The notes under the pieces were generated by a model that was given only the letters and a program-made list of their open reading frames with translations, did no database searches and was not told the DNA's origin. A stretch of DNA of 64,000 nucleotides from Pseudomonas marginalis (GTDB lineage: Bacteria > Pseudomonadota > Gammaproteobacteria > Pseudomonadales > Pseudomonadaceae). Below are positions 1 to 8,607 of this stretch, in pieces. The stretch covers positions 372,001-436,000 of the forward strand of contig NZ_VTFG01000001.1 of NCBI RefSeq assembly GCF_008692035.1, read 5' to 3'. A program made the position numbers and the translations under genes. The number at the start of each line of letters is the position of its first letter. Position 1 is the first letter of the stretch.

Positions 1-776
1 TCAACCCCGTCCTGCTCAAGGCCCTGGAAAACAACGATCCGGGTAATGCCCATGGCTTCCCGTACCTGTGGGGCAGTACCGGCATCGGTTACAACATCGA
101 CAAGGTCAAGGCGGTGCTGGGGGATAACGCACCGGTCGACTCCTGGGACCTGATCTTCAAGCCCGAGTACATGGAAAAGCTCAGCAAGTGCGGGGTAGCG
201 ATCCTCGACAACGGCCCGGAATTGCTGCCCATCGCCCTCAACTACCTGGGGCTGCCGCCCCACAGTAAAAACCCCGAGGACTACAAAAAGGCCGAGGCGC
301 TGCTGATGAAAGTGCGCCCCTATGTGGCGTACTTCCACTCCTCGAAATACACCGGCGACCTGGCCAATGGCGACATCTGCGTGGCGGTCGGTTTCTCCGG
401 CGACGTACTGCAAGCCGAAAGCCGCGCCAAGGAGGCCAAGAATGGGGTGAAGATCGGCTATGAGATTCCCAAGGAAGGCGCCGCAATCTGGTTCGACATG
501 GTCGCCATGCCCGCCGATGCCCCCGATGAAAAGGCCGGCTACGCGTTCATGAACTACCTGCTGGAGCCCCAGGTGATGGCGGATATCACCAACTCCGTGC
601 ACTACGCCAACGGCAACCGTGCAGCGGATAGCCTGGTAGACCCTGAGATCAAGGCGGACACCAAGATCTACCCCAGCGACGAAATGATGGGCAAGTTATT
701 CGCGCTGGAAGCGATGCCGCTGAATATCGACCGGATTCGCACGCGGGTGTGGAACACCATTCGTATGGGCCGCTGA
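1..776 (+). CDS. Periplasmic putrescine/polyamine-type ABC binding protein (PotF/SpuD-like), 5' truncated
   Basis: The frame is open from the window edge (first full codon at base 3) to TGA at 774-776, giving about 257 C-terminal residues. Seen motifs include PYLWGSTGIGYN near the start, SWDLIFKPEYMEKL, VAVGFSGDVLQA and the end segment KLFALEAMPLNIDRIRTRVW. These are typical of the PotF/SpuD solute-binding family, which delivers putrescine or spermidine to an inner-membrane ABC permease. The signal peptide and N-terminal lobe lie outside the window. A hairpin follows the stop, so this is probably the last gene of its unit. The exact polyamine cannot be told from the sequence; family assignment is firm. 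Confidence 0.88.
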   Translation, partial: NPVLLKALENNDPGNAHGFPYLWGSTGIGYNIDKVKAVLGDNAPVDSWDLIFKPEYMEKLSKCGVAILDNGPELLPIALNYLGLPPHSKNPEDYKKAEALLMKVRPYVAYFHSSKYTGDLANGDICVAVGFSGDVLQAESRAKEAKNGVKIGYEIPKEGAAIWFDMVAMPADAPDEKAGYAFMNYLLEPQVMADITNSVHYANGNRAADSLVDPEIKADTKIYPSDEMMGKLFALEAMPLNIDRIRTRVWNTIRMGR

Positions 777-788
777 AGAAGTCTGATG

Positions 789-810
789 TGGGGGGAGGGC
801 GAGCCCCCCA
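789..810 (+). terminator. Hairpin after the polyamine-binding gene
   Basis: TGGGGGG (789-795) and CCCCCCA (804-810) form a 7-bp GC-only stem 12 bases after the stop codon. There is no long T run, so it may be a weak terminator or a solitary REP-type hairpin; GGGAGGGCGAGCCC-like cores recur between genes in this genome group. Confidence 0.5.
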
Positions 811-852
811 TTAATCGGAGTCTTGCATAAACAATTTCAGGCGACCGCATTC

Positions 853-988
853 TTGTGGTGAGCGGGCTTGTTCCGCGCTGGGGTGCGAAGCGCCCTTGAT
901 GAAGACGAATGCGGTGTATCAGGTATTCCTCTGCGCGTGGTTTTGGGGCTGCTGCGCAGCCCGACGCGGGACAAGCCCGCTCACCACA
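853..988. repeat. REPIN: inverted pair of REP sequences
   Basis: The left arm begins TTGTGGTGAGCGGGCTTG at 853. The right arm ends in the reverse complement CAAGCCCGCTCACCACA at 988. Similarity continues inward over roughly 40 bases on each side, leaving a short central spacer. This is the doublet organisation of REPINs in the P. fluorescens group, mobilised in trans by RAYT transposases; no RAYT gene is in the window. The same family recurs at 32849 and 47358. The whole 781-1070 gap holds only this repeat and the preceding hairpin. Confidence 0.75.
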
Positions 989-1070
989 GGAGTCCCAGTT
1001 TGCTGGGCGACAGCGCCAGGTCGAAGAGAGTGTGGGACCTCCCACACTGGGTTTGAGTACACCCTGGGCT

Positions 1071-1856
1071 TCACGGGTTTTCCAGGTCATGCCCCAACGA
1101 CTGGATAAACAATGAAAACAATTCCGGCTGTGACGAAATGTCCAGCTTCGCGTACAGATGCCGGCGGTGCACCTTCACCGTGTCCGGCGAGATATGCAGG
1201 CGTTCGGCCATGGCCTTGGACGAGAACCCGCGCAGTACCAGGCGGGCGATTTCCAGTTCGCGGTCCGAAAGCACGCCGCAACCGAATTGGCTCAGTGCAT
1301 CCCTGATCTGGCTGTCCATGGCCGGCACGCGCCGGGTGCTTTGTTGCCAATGCTGCTGCATCAACGGCAGCACCCAGGCGGCCAGCGTCGTCAGCAACCC
1401 GGTCTCCTCAACGCTGAATCGCCGCTGCATGCCCAGTGACAGCGACAACGTCCCCGCGCCCGGCAATTGCAGGATCAACTGCACCTCGTCTTCCAGCACG
1501 TTGTCGTGGAAGTAGCTGAGGAAATACTCGCTCTGGCGAAAATGGTCCGGCGCCACTTCCTCAAGGCGATACACACCGCTGGCATACCCCTCGCGACAGG
1601 CCTGGAAAAACGGATCGAGCAAATACAGGCCATTGAGGTACACCAGCATCGACGCAGGCTTGCTGCTCGGCTGGGCGTCGTACTCTTCCAGTGCCTGGGG
1701 CGCACCATCCACGGGGTAGAAGATCGCCAGCGCGTTATCGAAGGGCATGCACTGGTGCAGCAACAGCACCAGCTGTTTCCAGAAACGCTCGGTGCCGATG
1801 TGCGCAACGGTGCGGCCCAGGCCGGCGTGCATGCCGACTTCACGAAACAGGCTCAT
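1071..1856 (-). CDS. LuxR-family transcriptional regulator (solo, not a clear AHL receptor)
   Basis: The C-terminal 65 residues are a GerE/LuxR helix-turn-helix: LSDRELEIARLVLRGFSSKAMAERLHIS followed by DTVKVHRRHLYAKLDI. The N-terminal 180 residues resemble the variable sensory part of LuxR solos and lack a recognisable AHL-binding signature. A TTG start at 1889 is possible, but ATG at 1856 has GGGAG eight bases upstream and is preferred (261 residues). It lies divergent to the permease/P1 peptidase operon starting at 2056, so it probably controls that operon. The ligand is unknown. Confidence 0.85.
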   Translation of the reverse strand: MSLFREVGMHAGLGRTVAHIGTERFWKQLVLLLHQCMPFDNALAIFYPVDGAPQALEEYDAQPSSKPASMLVYLNGLYLLDPFFQACREGYASGVYRLEEVAPDHFRQSEYFLSYFHDNVLEDEVQLILQLPGAGTLSLSLGMQRRFSVEETGLLTTLAAWVLPLMQQHWQQSTRRVPAMDSQIRDALSQFGCGVLSDRELEIARLVLRGFSSKAMAERLHISPDTVKVHRRHLYAKLDISSQPELFSLFIQSLGHDLENP

Positions 1857-2030
1857 GTAGCAGGCTCCCGCCAGCAAAAGGTCGGCCAAGGGTTCGGCTT
1901 TTGCCGGGAGCCGTCAAGGGGAGTACGCCAATAGGGGAATTGGCTGGCATAAACCCCACGGTTACCTTTGGCATCATTCAGCGGGAAACATATCCCGTCA
2001 CTTTCAGACCTTTCGTTTCTGCCTCACACC

Positions 2031-2038
2031 AAGAACAA
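2031..2038 (+). promoter_or_regulatory. Candidate Hfq/Crc catabolite-repression motif in the permease leader
   Basis: AAGAACAA fits the AANAANAA motif bound by Hfq with Crc on Pseudomonas mRNAs. It sits a few bases before the ribosome-binding site AGAGGA of the permease gene at 2056. An uptake gene is a typical target. Assignment rests only on motif and position. Confidence 0.45.
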
Positions 2039-2055
2039 CGACAGAGGATAACGAT

Positions 2056-3420
2056 ATGAGCACTTCCCCCACGCCCGACGGCGTGCTGAAACCTACCCTG
2101 AGCGTCTTCGATGTGGTGGCCATTACCGTTTCGGCTGTGACCCCCGCCAGTTCCGTCTTCGTGATCGCGCCCTTTGCCATCCAGCAGGCCGGCAGCGGCG
2201 TGTTCCTGGCGTTCGTGATGGCAGGGCTGCTCGCGCTGATGTTCGCGTTTTGCTACGCCGAACTGGGCCGCGCCCATAACAGCGCCGGTGGCGAGTATGT
2301 GTATGCCAAGCGCGTGTTCGGCGGCATGGCCGGCTACGCGACGTTCCTGACCGTGCTGGTGATGCTGTTGTTTATCCCGCCGGTATTGGCCACCGGTGCC
2401 GCCACCTACCTCAACAACGCGTTGGGTACGACATTCGACGCGCAAACCGTGGCCCTGGTGATCGTGGTGTGCAGCTACGCCCTGGGCATCCTCAATATCA
2501 AGCTCAACGCCTGGATCACCGGGACCTGCCTGCTGCTGGAAGTCGCGGCGTTGCTGGTGATCGTGTGCATCGGCTTCGGTAACCCGGTGCAGCCCGCCAG
2601 CGTGCTGTTTCAACCCCAGATCGTCGAAAACGGTGTATTGCACCTGGCGCCCTGGGCCCTGGTGATCGGCGCGGTAGGCATTGGCCTGTTTTCCTACAAC
2701 GGTTACGGCCCCGCCGTGTTGCTGGCCGAAGACATGAAATGCGGGGGCAAGGGCGTACACAAGGCGGTGCTGTGGTCCCTGGGCCTGGTGGTGGTGATCG
2801 AGCTGGTGCCGATCACGGCGCTGCTGATCGGCGCGCCGTCGCTGAGTGCGATGATCAGCAGTCCGGACCCCATCGGCTACCTGCTCACCAGTCATGGCAA
2901 TGAAACCCTGTCGCGCCTGGTCAGTGCGGGGATCTTCCTGTCGGTGTTCAACGCCATCGTCGCCATCGTTATCCAGATCGGCCGCGTGGTGTTCAGCAGC
3001 GGGCGCGATGCATTGTGGACGCCTACCATCAACAAGCTGTTCACCCGCATTCATCCGCGCTGGGATTCACCCTGGCTGGCCACGCTGTTCCTGGCGATCC
3101 CGTCGGCGTTGCTGAGCTTCAGCTCCAACCTGGCCGACCTCACCTCGTTCAGCGTATTGCTGATCATATTGGTGTACCTGGTGGTGGCGTTGAGCGCGCT
3201 GATGAGCCGCGTGCTGCTGCGCGACCGCGAGCATCCCTATCGCATGCCGCTGTGGCCGCTGCCGGCGTTGCTGGCTGCACTGGGCGCGGGTTACTTGCTG
3301 GTGACCTTGATCTACGCGGCGTCAGTACGCGACATCATGATCATCATCGGCTTGCTGGCCCTGTCGGTGATTCTGTATTGCATCAGCGGCCGGTCGAGTC
3401 CGGCCTTTCAAAAATTGTAA
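2056..3420 (+). CDS. APC-family amino acid/amine permease
   Basis: A 454-residue, highly hydrophobic protein with about 12 predicted membrane segments. Segment 1 (residues about 12-35, VVAITVSAVTPASSVFVIAP) and the adjoining AELGRAHNSAGGEYVYAKRVFG motif are diagnostic of the APC superfamily (amino acid/polyamine/organocation transporters). ATG 2056 follows AGAGGATAACGAT. The stop is ten bases before the start of the P1 peptidase, so the two are co-transcribed. The peptidase partner suggests import of amino acids or beta-amino/D-amino compounds; the substrate is inferred, not seen. Confidence 0.87.
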   Translation: MSTSPTPDGVLKPTLSVFDVVAITVSAVTPASSVFVIAPFAIQQAGSGVFLAFVMAGLLALMFAFCYAELGRAHNSAGGEYVYAKRVFGGMAGYATFLTVLVMLLFIPPVLATGAATYLNNALGTTFDAQTVALVIVVCSYALGILNIKLNAWITGTCLLLEVAALLVIVCIGFGNPVQPASVLFQPQIVENGVLHLAPWALVIGAVGIGLFSYNGYGPAVLLAEDMKCGGKGVHKAVLWSLGLVVVIELVPITALLIGAPSLSAMISSPDPIGYLLTSHGNETLSRLVSAGIFLSVFNAIVAIVIQIGRVVFSSGRDALWTPTINKLFTRIHPRWDSPWLATLFLAIPSALLSFSSNLADLTSFSVLLIILVYLVVALSALMSRVLLRDREHPYRMPLWPLPALLAALGAGYLLVTLIYAASVRDIMIIIGLLALSVILYCISGRSSPAFQKL

Positions 3421-3429
3421 GGAGTGGTT

Positions 3430-4533
3430 ATGCGTGCACGTCAATTGGGCATCACGTTGGGGCTGGGCACACCCGGTGAGTTGAATGCCATCACCGACGT
3501 TCCCGGGGTTCGGGTCGGTCACTGTACGCTCAAGACCCGCGTCGACGGTAAACAGGTGCGCACTGGCGTCAGCGTGGTCCAGCCCCGCGCCGGAGAAGCG
3601 CGGTTGCAGCCATGCTTTGCCGGGTATCACGTGCTGAACGGCAATGGCGACGCCACCGGCCTGGAATGGATCAGCGAGGCGGGCCTGTTGACCACGCCGC
3701 TGGCCATCACCAACACCCACAGCATCGGCATCGTGCGCGACACCTTGATTGCCCTGGAGCGCGAGCGCCTGGCGGACCCGGCGGTGTACTGGTGCATGCC
3801 GGTGGTGATGGAAACCTACGACGGCCTGCTCAACGACATCTGGGGCCAGCACGTCACCCCCGAGCATGTGCGCCAGGCCCTGGACAGCGCCGAACGCGGC
3901 CCCGTGCAAGAAGGCGCCGTGGGTGGTGGGACGGGGATGATCTGCCATGAATTCAAGGGCGGTATCGGCAGCGCTTCGCGGCGCTTGCCGGCAGAGCAGG
4001 GCGGCTGGACCGTCGGCGTGCTGGTCCAGGCCAACCATGGCAAGCGCCAGGAACTGCGGGTCGACGGTTATCCGGTGGGCCGCTGCTTGATGGACATCCC
4101 GTCACCCTTCGCCGAACGAGGCACGCCGGGCATGGGCTCGATCGTGGTGATCATCGCCACGGATGCGCCCCTGCTGCCGCACCAATGCCAGCGCCTGGCA
4201 CAACGCGCGTCTATCGGCATCGCACGCACCGGCGGCGGCACCGAGGACTCCAGCGGTGACCTGTTCCTGGGCTTCGCCACCGGCAACCAGGATCTGCCGC
4301 CAGCAGACTACGCGCGCAAAGGCCTGCCGTTGAGCAGCACCTTGCAGATGGTGAATAACGATCATATTTCTCCGCTGTTCAGCGCTGCGGCGGAGGCGGT
4401 GGAGGAGGCGATCATCAACGCGATCCTGGCGGGCGAAGACATGGTGACCGACGACGGTGTACAGGTGCCGGGCTTGAAAGGCGAAACGTTGTTGCGGGCA
4501 TTGCACGACACGGGCTGGCGCGGGTCCCGATAA
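3430..4533 (+). CDS. P1-family peptidase (DmpA-like L-aminopeptidase/D-esterase)
   Basis: About 367 residues matching family S58/P1: NAITDVPGVRVGHCTL at the N-terminus, ITNTHSIGIVRDT, GGGTGMICHEFKGGIG and the segment GGGTEDSSGDLFLGFATGN. In DmpA-type enzymes, autoproteolysis before a Ser in that last region produces alpha and beta chains and exposes the N-terminal nucleophile. AAGGAG (3419-3424) lies five bases before ATG 3430, which decides this start over the in-frame GTG at 3424. The permease upstream suggests processing of imported peptides or amides. Exact substrate unknown. Confidence 0.88.
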   Translation: MRARQLGITLGLGTPGELNAITDVPGVRVGHCTLKTRVDGKQVRTGVSVVQPRAGEARLQPCFAGYHVLNGNGDATGLEWISEAGLLTTPLAITNTHSIGIVRDTLIALERERLADPAVYWCMPVVMETYDGLLNDIWGQHVTPEHVRQALDSAERGPVQEGAVGGGTGMICHEFKGGIGSASRRLPAEQGGWTVGVLVQANHGKRQELRVDGYPVGRCLMDIPSPFAERGTPGMGSIVVIIATDAPLLPHQCQRLAQRASIGIARTGGGTEDSSGDLFLGFATGNQDLPPADYARKGLPLSSTLQMVNNDHISPLFSAAAEAVEEAIINAILAGEDMVTDDGVQVPGLKGETLLRALHDTGWRGSR

Positions 4534-4677
4534 TGGAGGGCTGGCGCCGATATATAAATATAAACAGTGGCCGTTTAATGTCGCTAATGACACCGTGACA
4601 ATACAATGGATCCAATTATCAAGTACGCCGTTCAACTTGAGCGGCTTTAGCGCTATTTAATATTTAAATAATCCTCC

Positions 4678-4708
4678 GCTGTCTTTTGTCGGACAACAGC
4701 AACGTTGC
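4678..4708. promoter_or_regulatory. Dyad symmetries in the aprA upstream region
   Basis: The 367-base gap 4534-4900 has no convincing gene and is more AT-rich than its flanks (ATTTAATATTTAAAT at about 4655-4669). Within it, GCTG (4678) and CAGC (4700) flank the palindrome TTGTC-G-GACAA (4686-4696), followed by the perfect palindrome GCAACGTTGC (4699-4708). They could be regulator-binding sites for the protease promoter or the weak terminator of the upstream gene. No -10/-35 pair stands out clearly. Confidence 0.35.
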
Positions 4709-4884
4709 CCAACAGATACGGCGCCTAACTTGGAATGCATGTTTGTTGCCCGATTTTCATGCTGGAAAAGATGTAGACGAAAGATTTCAAGTTGTGTCAG
4801 TTTCGTGACGCCTTCAAAAGAGGCGAGTGATAGGACGATCTCGCCCACGGGATTCCTATCGACCCAAGACTGATGCATTTGCAA

Positions 4885-4894
4885 ACAAGGAAGT
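4885..4894 (+). promoter_or_regulatory. RsmA/CsrA-type binding site over the aprA ribosome-binding site
   Basis: ACAAGGAAGT matches the CANGGANG(U/A) consensus for RsmA/CsrA proteins and includes the Shine-Dalgarno bases AAGGAAG of aprA. Binding there would block translation until GacA-driven small RNAs titrate the Rsm protein. Gac/Rsm control of aprA is established in related pseudomonads; this particular site is inferred from the motif. Confidence 0.6.
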
Positions 4895-4900
4895 ACGTTT

Positions 4901-6334
4901 ATGTCAAAAGCAAAAGACAAGGCTATCGTGTCGGCGGCGCAAGCCAGCACCGCTTACTCGCAAATCGATAGCTTCAGCCATCTGTATGACCGTGGCGGCA
5001 ACCTCACGATCAATGGCAAACCCTCCTACACCGTTGACCAGGCGGCCACCCAGCTGCTGCGCGACGGCGCCGCGTACCGGGACTTTGACGGCAACGGCAA
5101 GATCGACCTGACCTACACCTTCCTGACCTCGGCGTCCTCGAGCACCATGAACAAACATGGCATCTCGGGCTTCAGCCAGTTCAACGCCCAGCAGAAGGCA
5201 CAGGCCGCCCTGGCCATGCAATCCTGGTCGGACGTGGCCAACGTCACCTTCACCGAGAAAGCCAGCGGCGGTGACGGCCACATGACATTCGGCAACTACA
5301 GCAGCGGCCAGGACGGCGCGGCAGCCTTCGCCTACCTGCCCGGCACCGGTGCAGGCTACGACGGCACCTCGTGGTACCTGACCAACAACAGCTACACGCC
5401 GAACAAGACCCCGGACCTGAACAACTACGGCCGGCAGACCCTGACCCACGAAATCGGGCACACCCTGGGCCTGGCTCACCCTGGCGACTACAACGCCGGC
5501 GAAGGCGCCCCGACCTACAACGACGCGACCTATGGACAGGACACGCGCGGCTACAGCCTCATGAGTTACTGGAGCGAGAGCAACACCAACCAGAACTTCA
5601 GTAAAGGCGGGGTAGAAGCCTATGCCTCCGGCCCGCTGATCGACGACATCGCCGCGATCCAGAAGCTCTACGGTGCCAACTACAACACCCGCGCCGGCGA
5701 CACCACCTACGGGTTCAACTCCAACACCGGGCGTGATTTCCTCAGCGCCACTTCCAACGCCGACAAGCTGGTGTTCTCGGTCTGGGACGGTGGCGGCAAT
5801 GACACCCTGGACTTCTCCGGCTTCACCCAGAACCAGAAGATCAACCTCAATGAGGCTTCGTTCTCCGACGTTGGCGGCCTGGTGGGCAACGTCTCCATCG
5901 CCAAGGGCGTGACCATCGAGAACGCGTTCGGCGGTGCGGGCAACGACCTGATCATCGGCAACAACGCGGCCAACGTGATCAAGGGTGGGGCCGGCAACGA
6001 CCTCATCTACGGCGCTGGCGGCGCGGATCAACTGTGGGGCGGCGCGGGCAACGACACGTTTGTGTTCGGTGCCAGTTCCGACTCCAAGCCAGGGGCGGCG
6101 GACAAGATCTTTGACTTCACCTCGGGCTCCGACAAGATCGACCTCAGCGGCATCACCAAAGGGGCCGGCCTGACCTTCGTCAATGCCTTCACCGGGCATG
6201 CCGGCGATGCGGTATTGACCTACGCGGCAGGTACCAACCTGGGCACCCTGGCCGTCGACTTCTCCGGGCACGGCGTGGCGGATTTCCTCGTCACCACCGT
6301 CGGCCAGGCAGCGGTCAGCGACATCGTGGCATGA
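4901..6334 (+). CDS. aprA: AprA, secreted RTX zinc metalloprotease (serralysin, M10B)
   Basis: 477 residues, the usual serralysin length. The zinc site is [12 protein letters not shown] with His183, Glu184, His187 and His193, followed by the Met-turn region [10 protein letters not shown]. The C-terminal half carries calcium-binding RTX nonapeptides ([32 protein letters not shown]) and ends in the hydrophobic tail DIVA preceded by Asp, the type I secretion signal. There is no N-terminal signal peptide, only the short propeptide expected. ATG 4901 has AAGGAAG upstream. It is exported by the AprDEF system encoded downstream and is a major casein-degrading spoilage enzyme in this group. Confidence 0.97.
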   Translation: MSKAKDKAIVSAAQASTAYSQIDSFSHLYDRGGNLTINGKPSYTVDQAATQLLRDGAAYRDFDGNGKIDLTYTFLTSASSSTMNKHGISGFSQFNAQQKAQAALAMQSWSDVANVTFTEKASGGDGHMTFGNYSSGQDGAAAFAYLPGTGAGYDGTSWYLTNNSYTPNKTPDLNNYGRQTLTHEIGHTLGLAHPGDYNAGEGAPTYNDATYGQDTRGYSLMSYWSESNTNQNFSKGGVEAYASGPLIDDIAAIQKLYGANYNTRAGDTTYGFNSNTGRDFLSATSNADKLVFSVWDGGGNDTLDFSGFTQNQKINLNEASFSDVGGLVGNVSIAKGVTIENAFGGAGNDLIIGNNAANVIKGGAGNDLIYGAGGADQLWGGAGNDTFVFGASSDSKPGAADKIFDFTSGSDKIDLSGITKGAGLTFVNAFTGHAGDAVLTYAAGTNLGTLAVDFSGHGVADFLVTTVGQAAVSDIVA

Positions 6335-6340
6335 TGCACG

Positions 6341-6376
6341 GGCGCGGCGCGCAAGCGCCGCGCCTCCAGGCTGGAG
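6341..6376 (+). terminator. Tandem hairpins between aprA and aprI
   Basis: GGCGCGGCG (6341-6349) pairs perfectly with CGCCGCGCC (6356-6364) around a six-base loop, and CTCCA/TGGAG (6364-6376) forms a second small stem. There is no U tract. The position, right after the aprA stop, fits an attenuator or 3'-end stabiliser that would make protease mRNA more abundant than mRNA of the secretion genes. Confidence 0.6.
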
Positions 6377-6383
6377 CGTACAG

Positions 6384-6752
6384 ATGCAGCGTTTTTACAA
6401 TGTGATCGCCTGCGTGTTGCAGGTGATGTTCGTGTCGGCAGGAGCCCACGCAATGGCGAGCAGTCTTGTTTTACCCACCAGCGCCCAACTGGCCGGGCAT
6501 TGGCAGTTGCACCAGCAGGATCAGGTGTGTGCACTGGACCTGCTCGAGCAGGCCAATGCTTTGGGCGGCGATGTGGCCTGTGTGGCGCAGTGGCTGGGGG
6601 ACAAGCCCCTGACCTGGTCGCCCACACCCGACGGTATCTGGCTGTTCAATGCCGAAGGCAGCGGGATCACCCATTTGAATCGTCAGAAAGACGGTGAGTA
6701 CCAGGCACGGACGAAGTCCGGCACCGTGGTTGAATTAAAACGAGTGCCTTAG
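6384..6752 (+). CDS. aprI: AprI, periplasmic inhibitor of alkaline metalloprotease
   Basis: 122 residues with an N-terminal signal peptide (hydrophobic core about residues 5-22, cleavage after AHA). The mature part, beginning around SSLVLPTSAQLAGHWQL, is the Inh/AprI fold: two cysteines (CALDL and CVAQWL) form the family disulfide, and GIWLFNAEGSGITHLN is a conserved strand region. The N-terminal strand inserts into the protease active site and protects the periplasm from mis-localised AprA. It lies between aprA and the exporter genes as in other fluorescent pseudomonads. Confidence 0.93.
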   Translation: MQRFYNVIACVLQVMFVSAGAHAMASSLVLPTSAQLAGHWQLHQQDQVCALDLLEQANALGGDVACVAQWLGDKPLTWSPTPDGIWLFNAEGSGITHLNRQKDGEYQARTKSGTVVELKRVP

Positions 6753-6855
6753 TTGTTGTTATAAACCTATAACTCGATTTCATTAGTTGAGCGGCCTCTA
6801 TCGCGGAGGACGGCAAACTTATGCGCGTAATTTGATTCAAGGAAGATCAGAACCT

Positions 6856-8607
6856 ATGGCCAGGCCCCATGCGGTTGCGCCTTTATTCAAGGCGCTGGGT
6901 GAATACAAGAGCATCTTGATCAGCGTCGGTTGTTTTACCGCGTTGATTAACCTGTTGATGCTTGTGCCGTCGATCTACATGCTGCAAGTGTATGACCGTG
7001 TGCTCTCCTCGCAGAATGAAACCACCCTGGTGATGTTGACCCTGATGGTGGTGGGCTTCTTTGCCTTTATTGGCCTGCTCGAGGTCATCCGCAGTTTTAT
7101 CGTGATCCGCATCGGCAGCCAGTTGGAGCGGCGTTTCAACTTGCGCGTATACAAGGCCGCGTTCGAACGCAACCTGCAACGCGGCCAGGGGCATGCCGGG
7201 CAATCCCTGGGTGACTTGACCCATATCCGCCAATTCATCACCGGGCCGGCGCTGTTTGCGTTCTTCGATGCGCCGTGGTTTCCCATCTACCTGTTGGTGA
7301 TTTTCCTCTTCAACGTCTGGCTCGGGGTGTTGGCCACCGCCGGCGCAGTGCTGTTGATCGGCCTTGCGTGCCTCAACGAATACCTGACGAAGAAGCCATT
7401 GGGCGAGGCCAGTGGCTTCTCCCAGCAGTCGACGCAGCTGGCCACCAGCCATTTGCACAACGCCGAAACCATCCAGGCCATGGGCATGCTCGGCGCGTTG
7501 CGCCACCGCTGGTTTGCTGTGCATTCGCAGTTCCTGGGTTTGCAGAACAGAGCCAGTGATACCGGCTCGGTGATCACCTCATTGAGCAAATCCCTGCGCC
7601 TGTGCCTGCAATCCCTGGTGCTGGGCCTGGGCGCGCTGCTGGTGATCAAGGGCGATATGACCGCCGGGATGATGATCGCGGGCTCGATCCTGATGGGCCG
7701 TGTACTCAGCCCCATCGACCAGTTGATTGCGGTATGGAAACAATGGAGTTCGGCCAAGCTGGCCTATCAGCGGCTGGACGAACTGCTGCGCGAGTTCCCG
7801 CCGGAAGTGGAGCAGATGAAATTGCCCGCACCCAAGGGCCAGGTCAGCTTCGAACAGGTCAGCGCGGGGCCGCCCGGGCGGCGGATGCCCACCTTGCATC
7901 AGGTCAGCTTCACCCTTGGCGCCGGCGAAGTGCTCGGCGTGCTTGGTGCCTCCGGCTCCGGCAAATCCACCCTGGCCCGCGTGCTGGTGGGCGTGTGGCC
8001 GACCCTGGCCGGCACCGTGCGCCTGGACGGTGCGGACATTCACCGCTGGGACCGCGACGACCTCGGCCCGCACATCGGCTACCTGCCCCAGGACATCGAA
8101 CTGTTCAGCGGCAGCATCGCCGACAACATCGCACGTTTTCGCGAGGCCGACCCCGAGTTGGTAGTGAAAGCTGCGCAGCAAGCCGGCGTGCATGAATTGA
8201 TCCTGCGCCTGCCCCACGGTTATGACACGGTCCTCGGCGATAACGGCGGTGGTCTGTCCGGCGGCCAGAAACAACGCGTAGCCCTGGCACGTGCGCTGTA
8301 CGGCGGGCCGCGCTTGATCGTCCTGGATGAGCCCAATTCCAACCTCGACACCGTCGGCGAAGCCGCGCTGGCCAGCGCCATTGTGCAGATGAAGGCCCAG
8401 GGCAGCAGTGTGGTGCTGGTGACCCATCGTTCTTCGGCCTTGGCCCAGGCCGATAAATTGCTGGTGCTCAACGAAGGGCGTTTGCAGGCATTCGGGCCGA
8501 GCCAGGACGTGCTGCGGGCGTTGTCCGGCCAGCAGGAAGCACCGAAGGAAAAACCCGGTGTGAGTTTCAGCCGTCAGTATCAAGCCGGAAGGAATCCAGG
8601 CGCATGA
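6856..8607 (+). CDS. aprD: AprD, type I secretion ABC transporter
   Basis: 583 residues from ATG 6856, which has AAGGAAG about ten bases upstream; an in-frame TTG at 6787 is less likely. Residues about 15-300 are the six-helix membrane domain (starting near ILISVGCFTALINLLMLVPS). The nucleotide-binding domain has Walker A GASGSGKST, signature LSGGQKQRVALARAL, Walker B LIVLDEPNSNLD and a switch His (LVTHRS). It energises export of AprA and the lipase across both membranes. It overlaps aprE by four bases (ATGA), so translation is coupled. Confidence 0.95.
   Translation: MARPHAVAPLFKALGEYKSILISVGCFTALINLLMLVPSIYMLQVYDRVLSSQNETTLVMLTLMVVGFFAFIGLLEVIRSFIVIRIGSQLERRFNLRVYKAAFERNLQRGQGHAGQSLGDLTHIRQFITGPALFAFFDAPWFPIYLLVIFLFNVWLGVLATAGAVLLIGLACLNEYLTKKPLGEASGFSQQSTQLATSHLHNAETIQAMGMLGALRHRWFAVHSQFLGLQNRASDTGSVITSLSKSLRLCLQSLVLGLGALLVIKGDMTAGMMIAGSILMGRVLSPIDQLIAVWKQWSSAKLAYQRLDELLREFPPEVEQMKLPAPKGQVSFEQVSAGPPGRRMPTLHQVSFTLGAGEVLGVLGASGSGKSTLARVLVGVWPTLAGTVRLDGADIHRWDRDDLGPHIGYLPQDIELFSGSIADNIARFREADPELVVKAAQQAGVHELILRLPHGYDTVLGDNGGGLSGGQKQRVALARALYGGPRLIVLDEPNSNLDTVGEAALASAIVQMKAQGSSVVLVTHRSSALAQADKLLVLNEGRLQAFGPSQDVLRALSGQQEAPKEKPGVSFSRQYQAGRNPGA

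Noticed and set aside
1071..1856. LuxR protein as the AHL receptor for the lux-box-like elements
   Set aside because: Its N-terminal part shows no autoinducer-binding signature, there is no luxI gene nearby, and no matching box lies at its own promoter. The receptor is more likely encoded outside the window.
4657..4950. 97-codon minus-strand frame in the aprA promoter region
   Set aside because: It overlaps the aprA start and the dyad symmetries, lacks a ribosome-binding site and shows no family resemblance.
4904..6271. Long minus-strand open frame (455 codons) opposite aprA
   Set aside because: It is exactly antiparallel to a certain gene, has Val/Gly/Ala-rich low-complexity composition, no ribosome-binding site and no family motif. 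High GC at third positions removes stops on the opposite strand.
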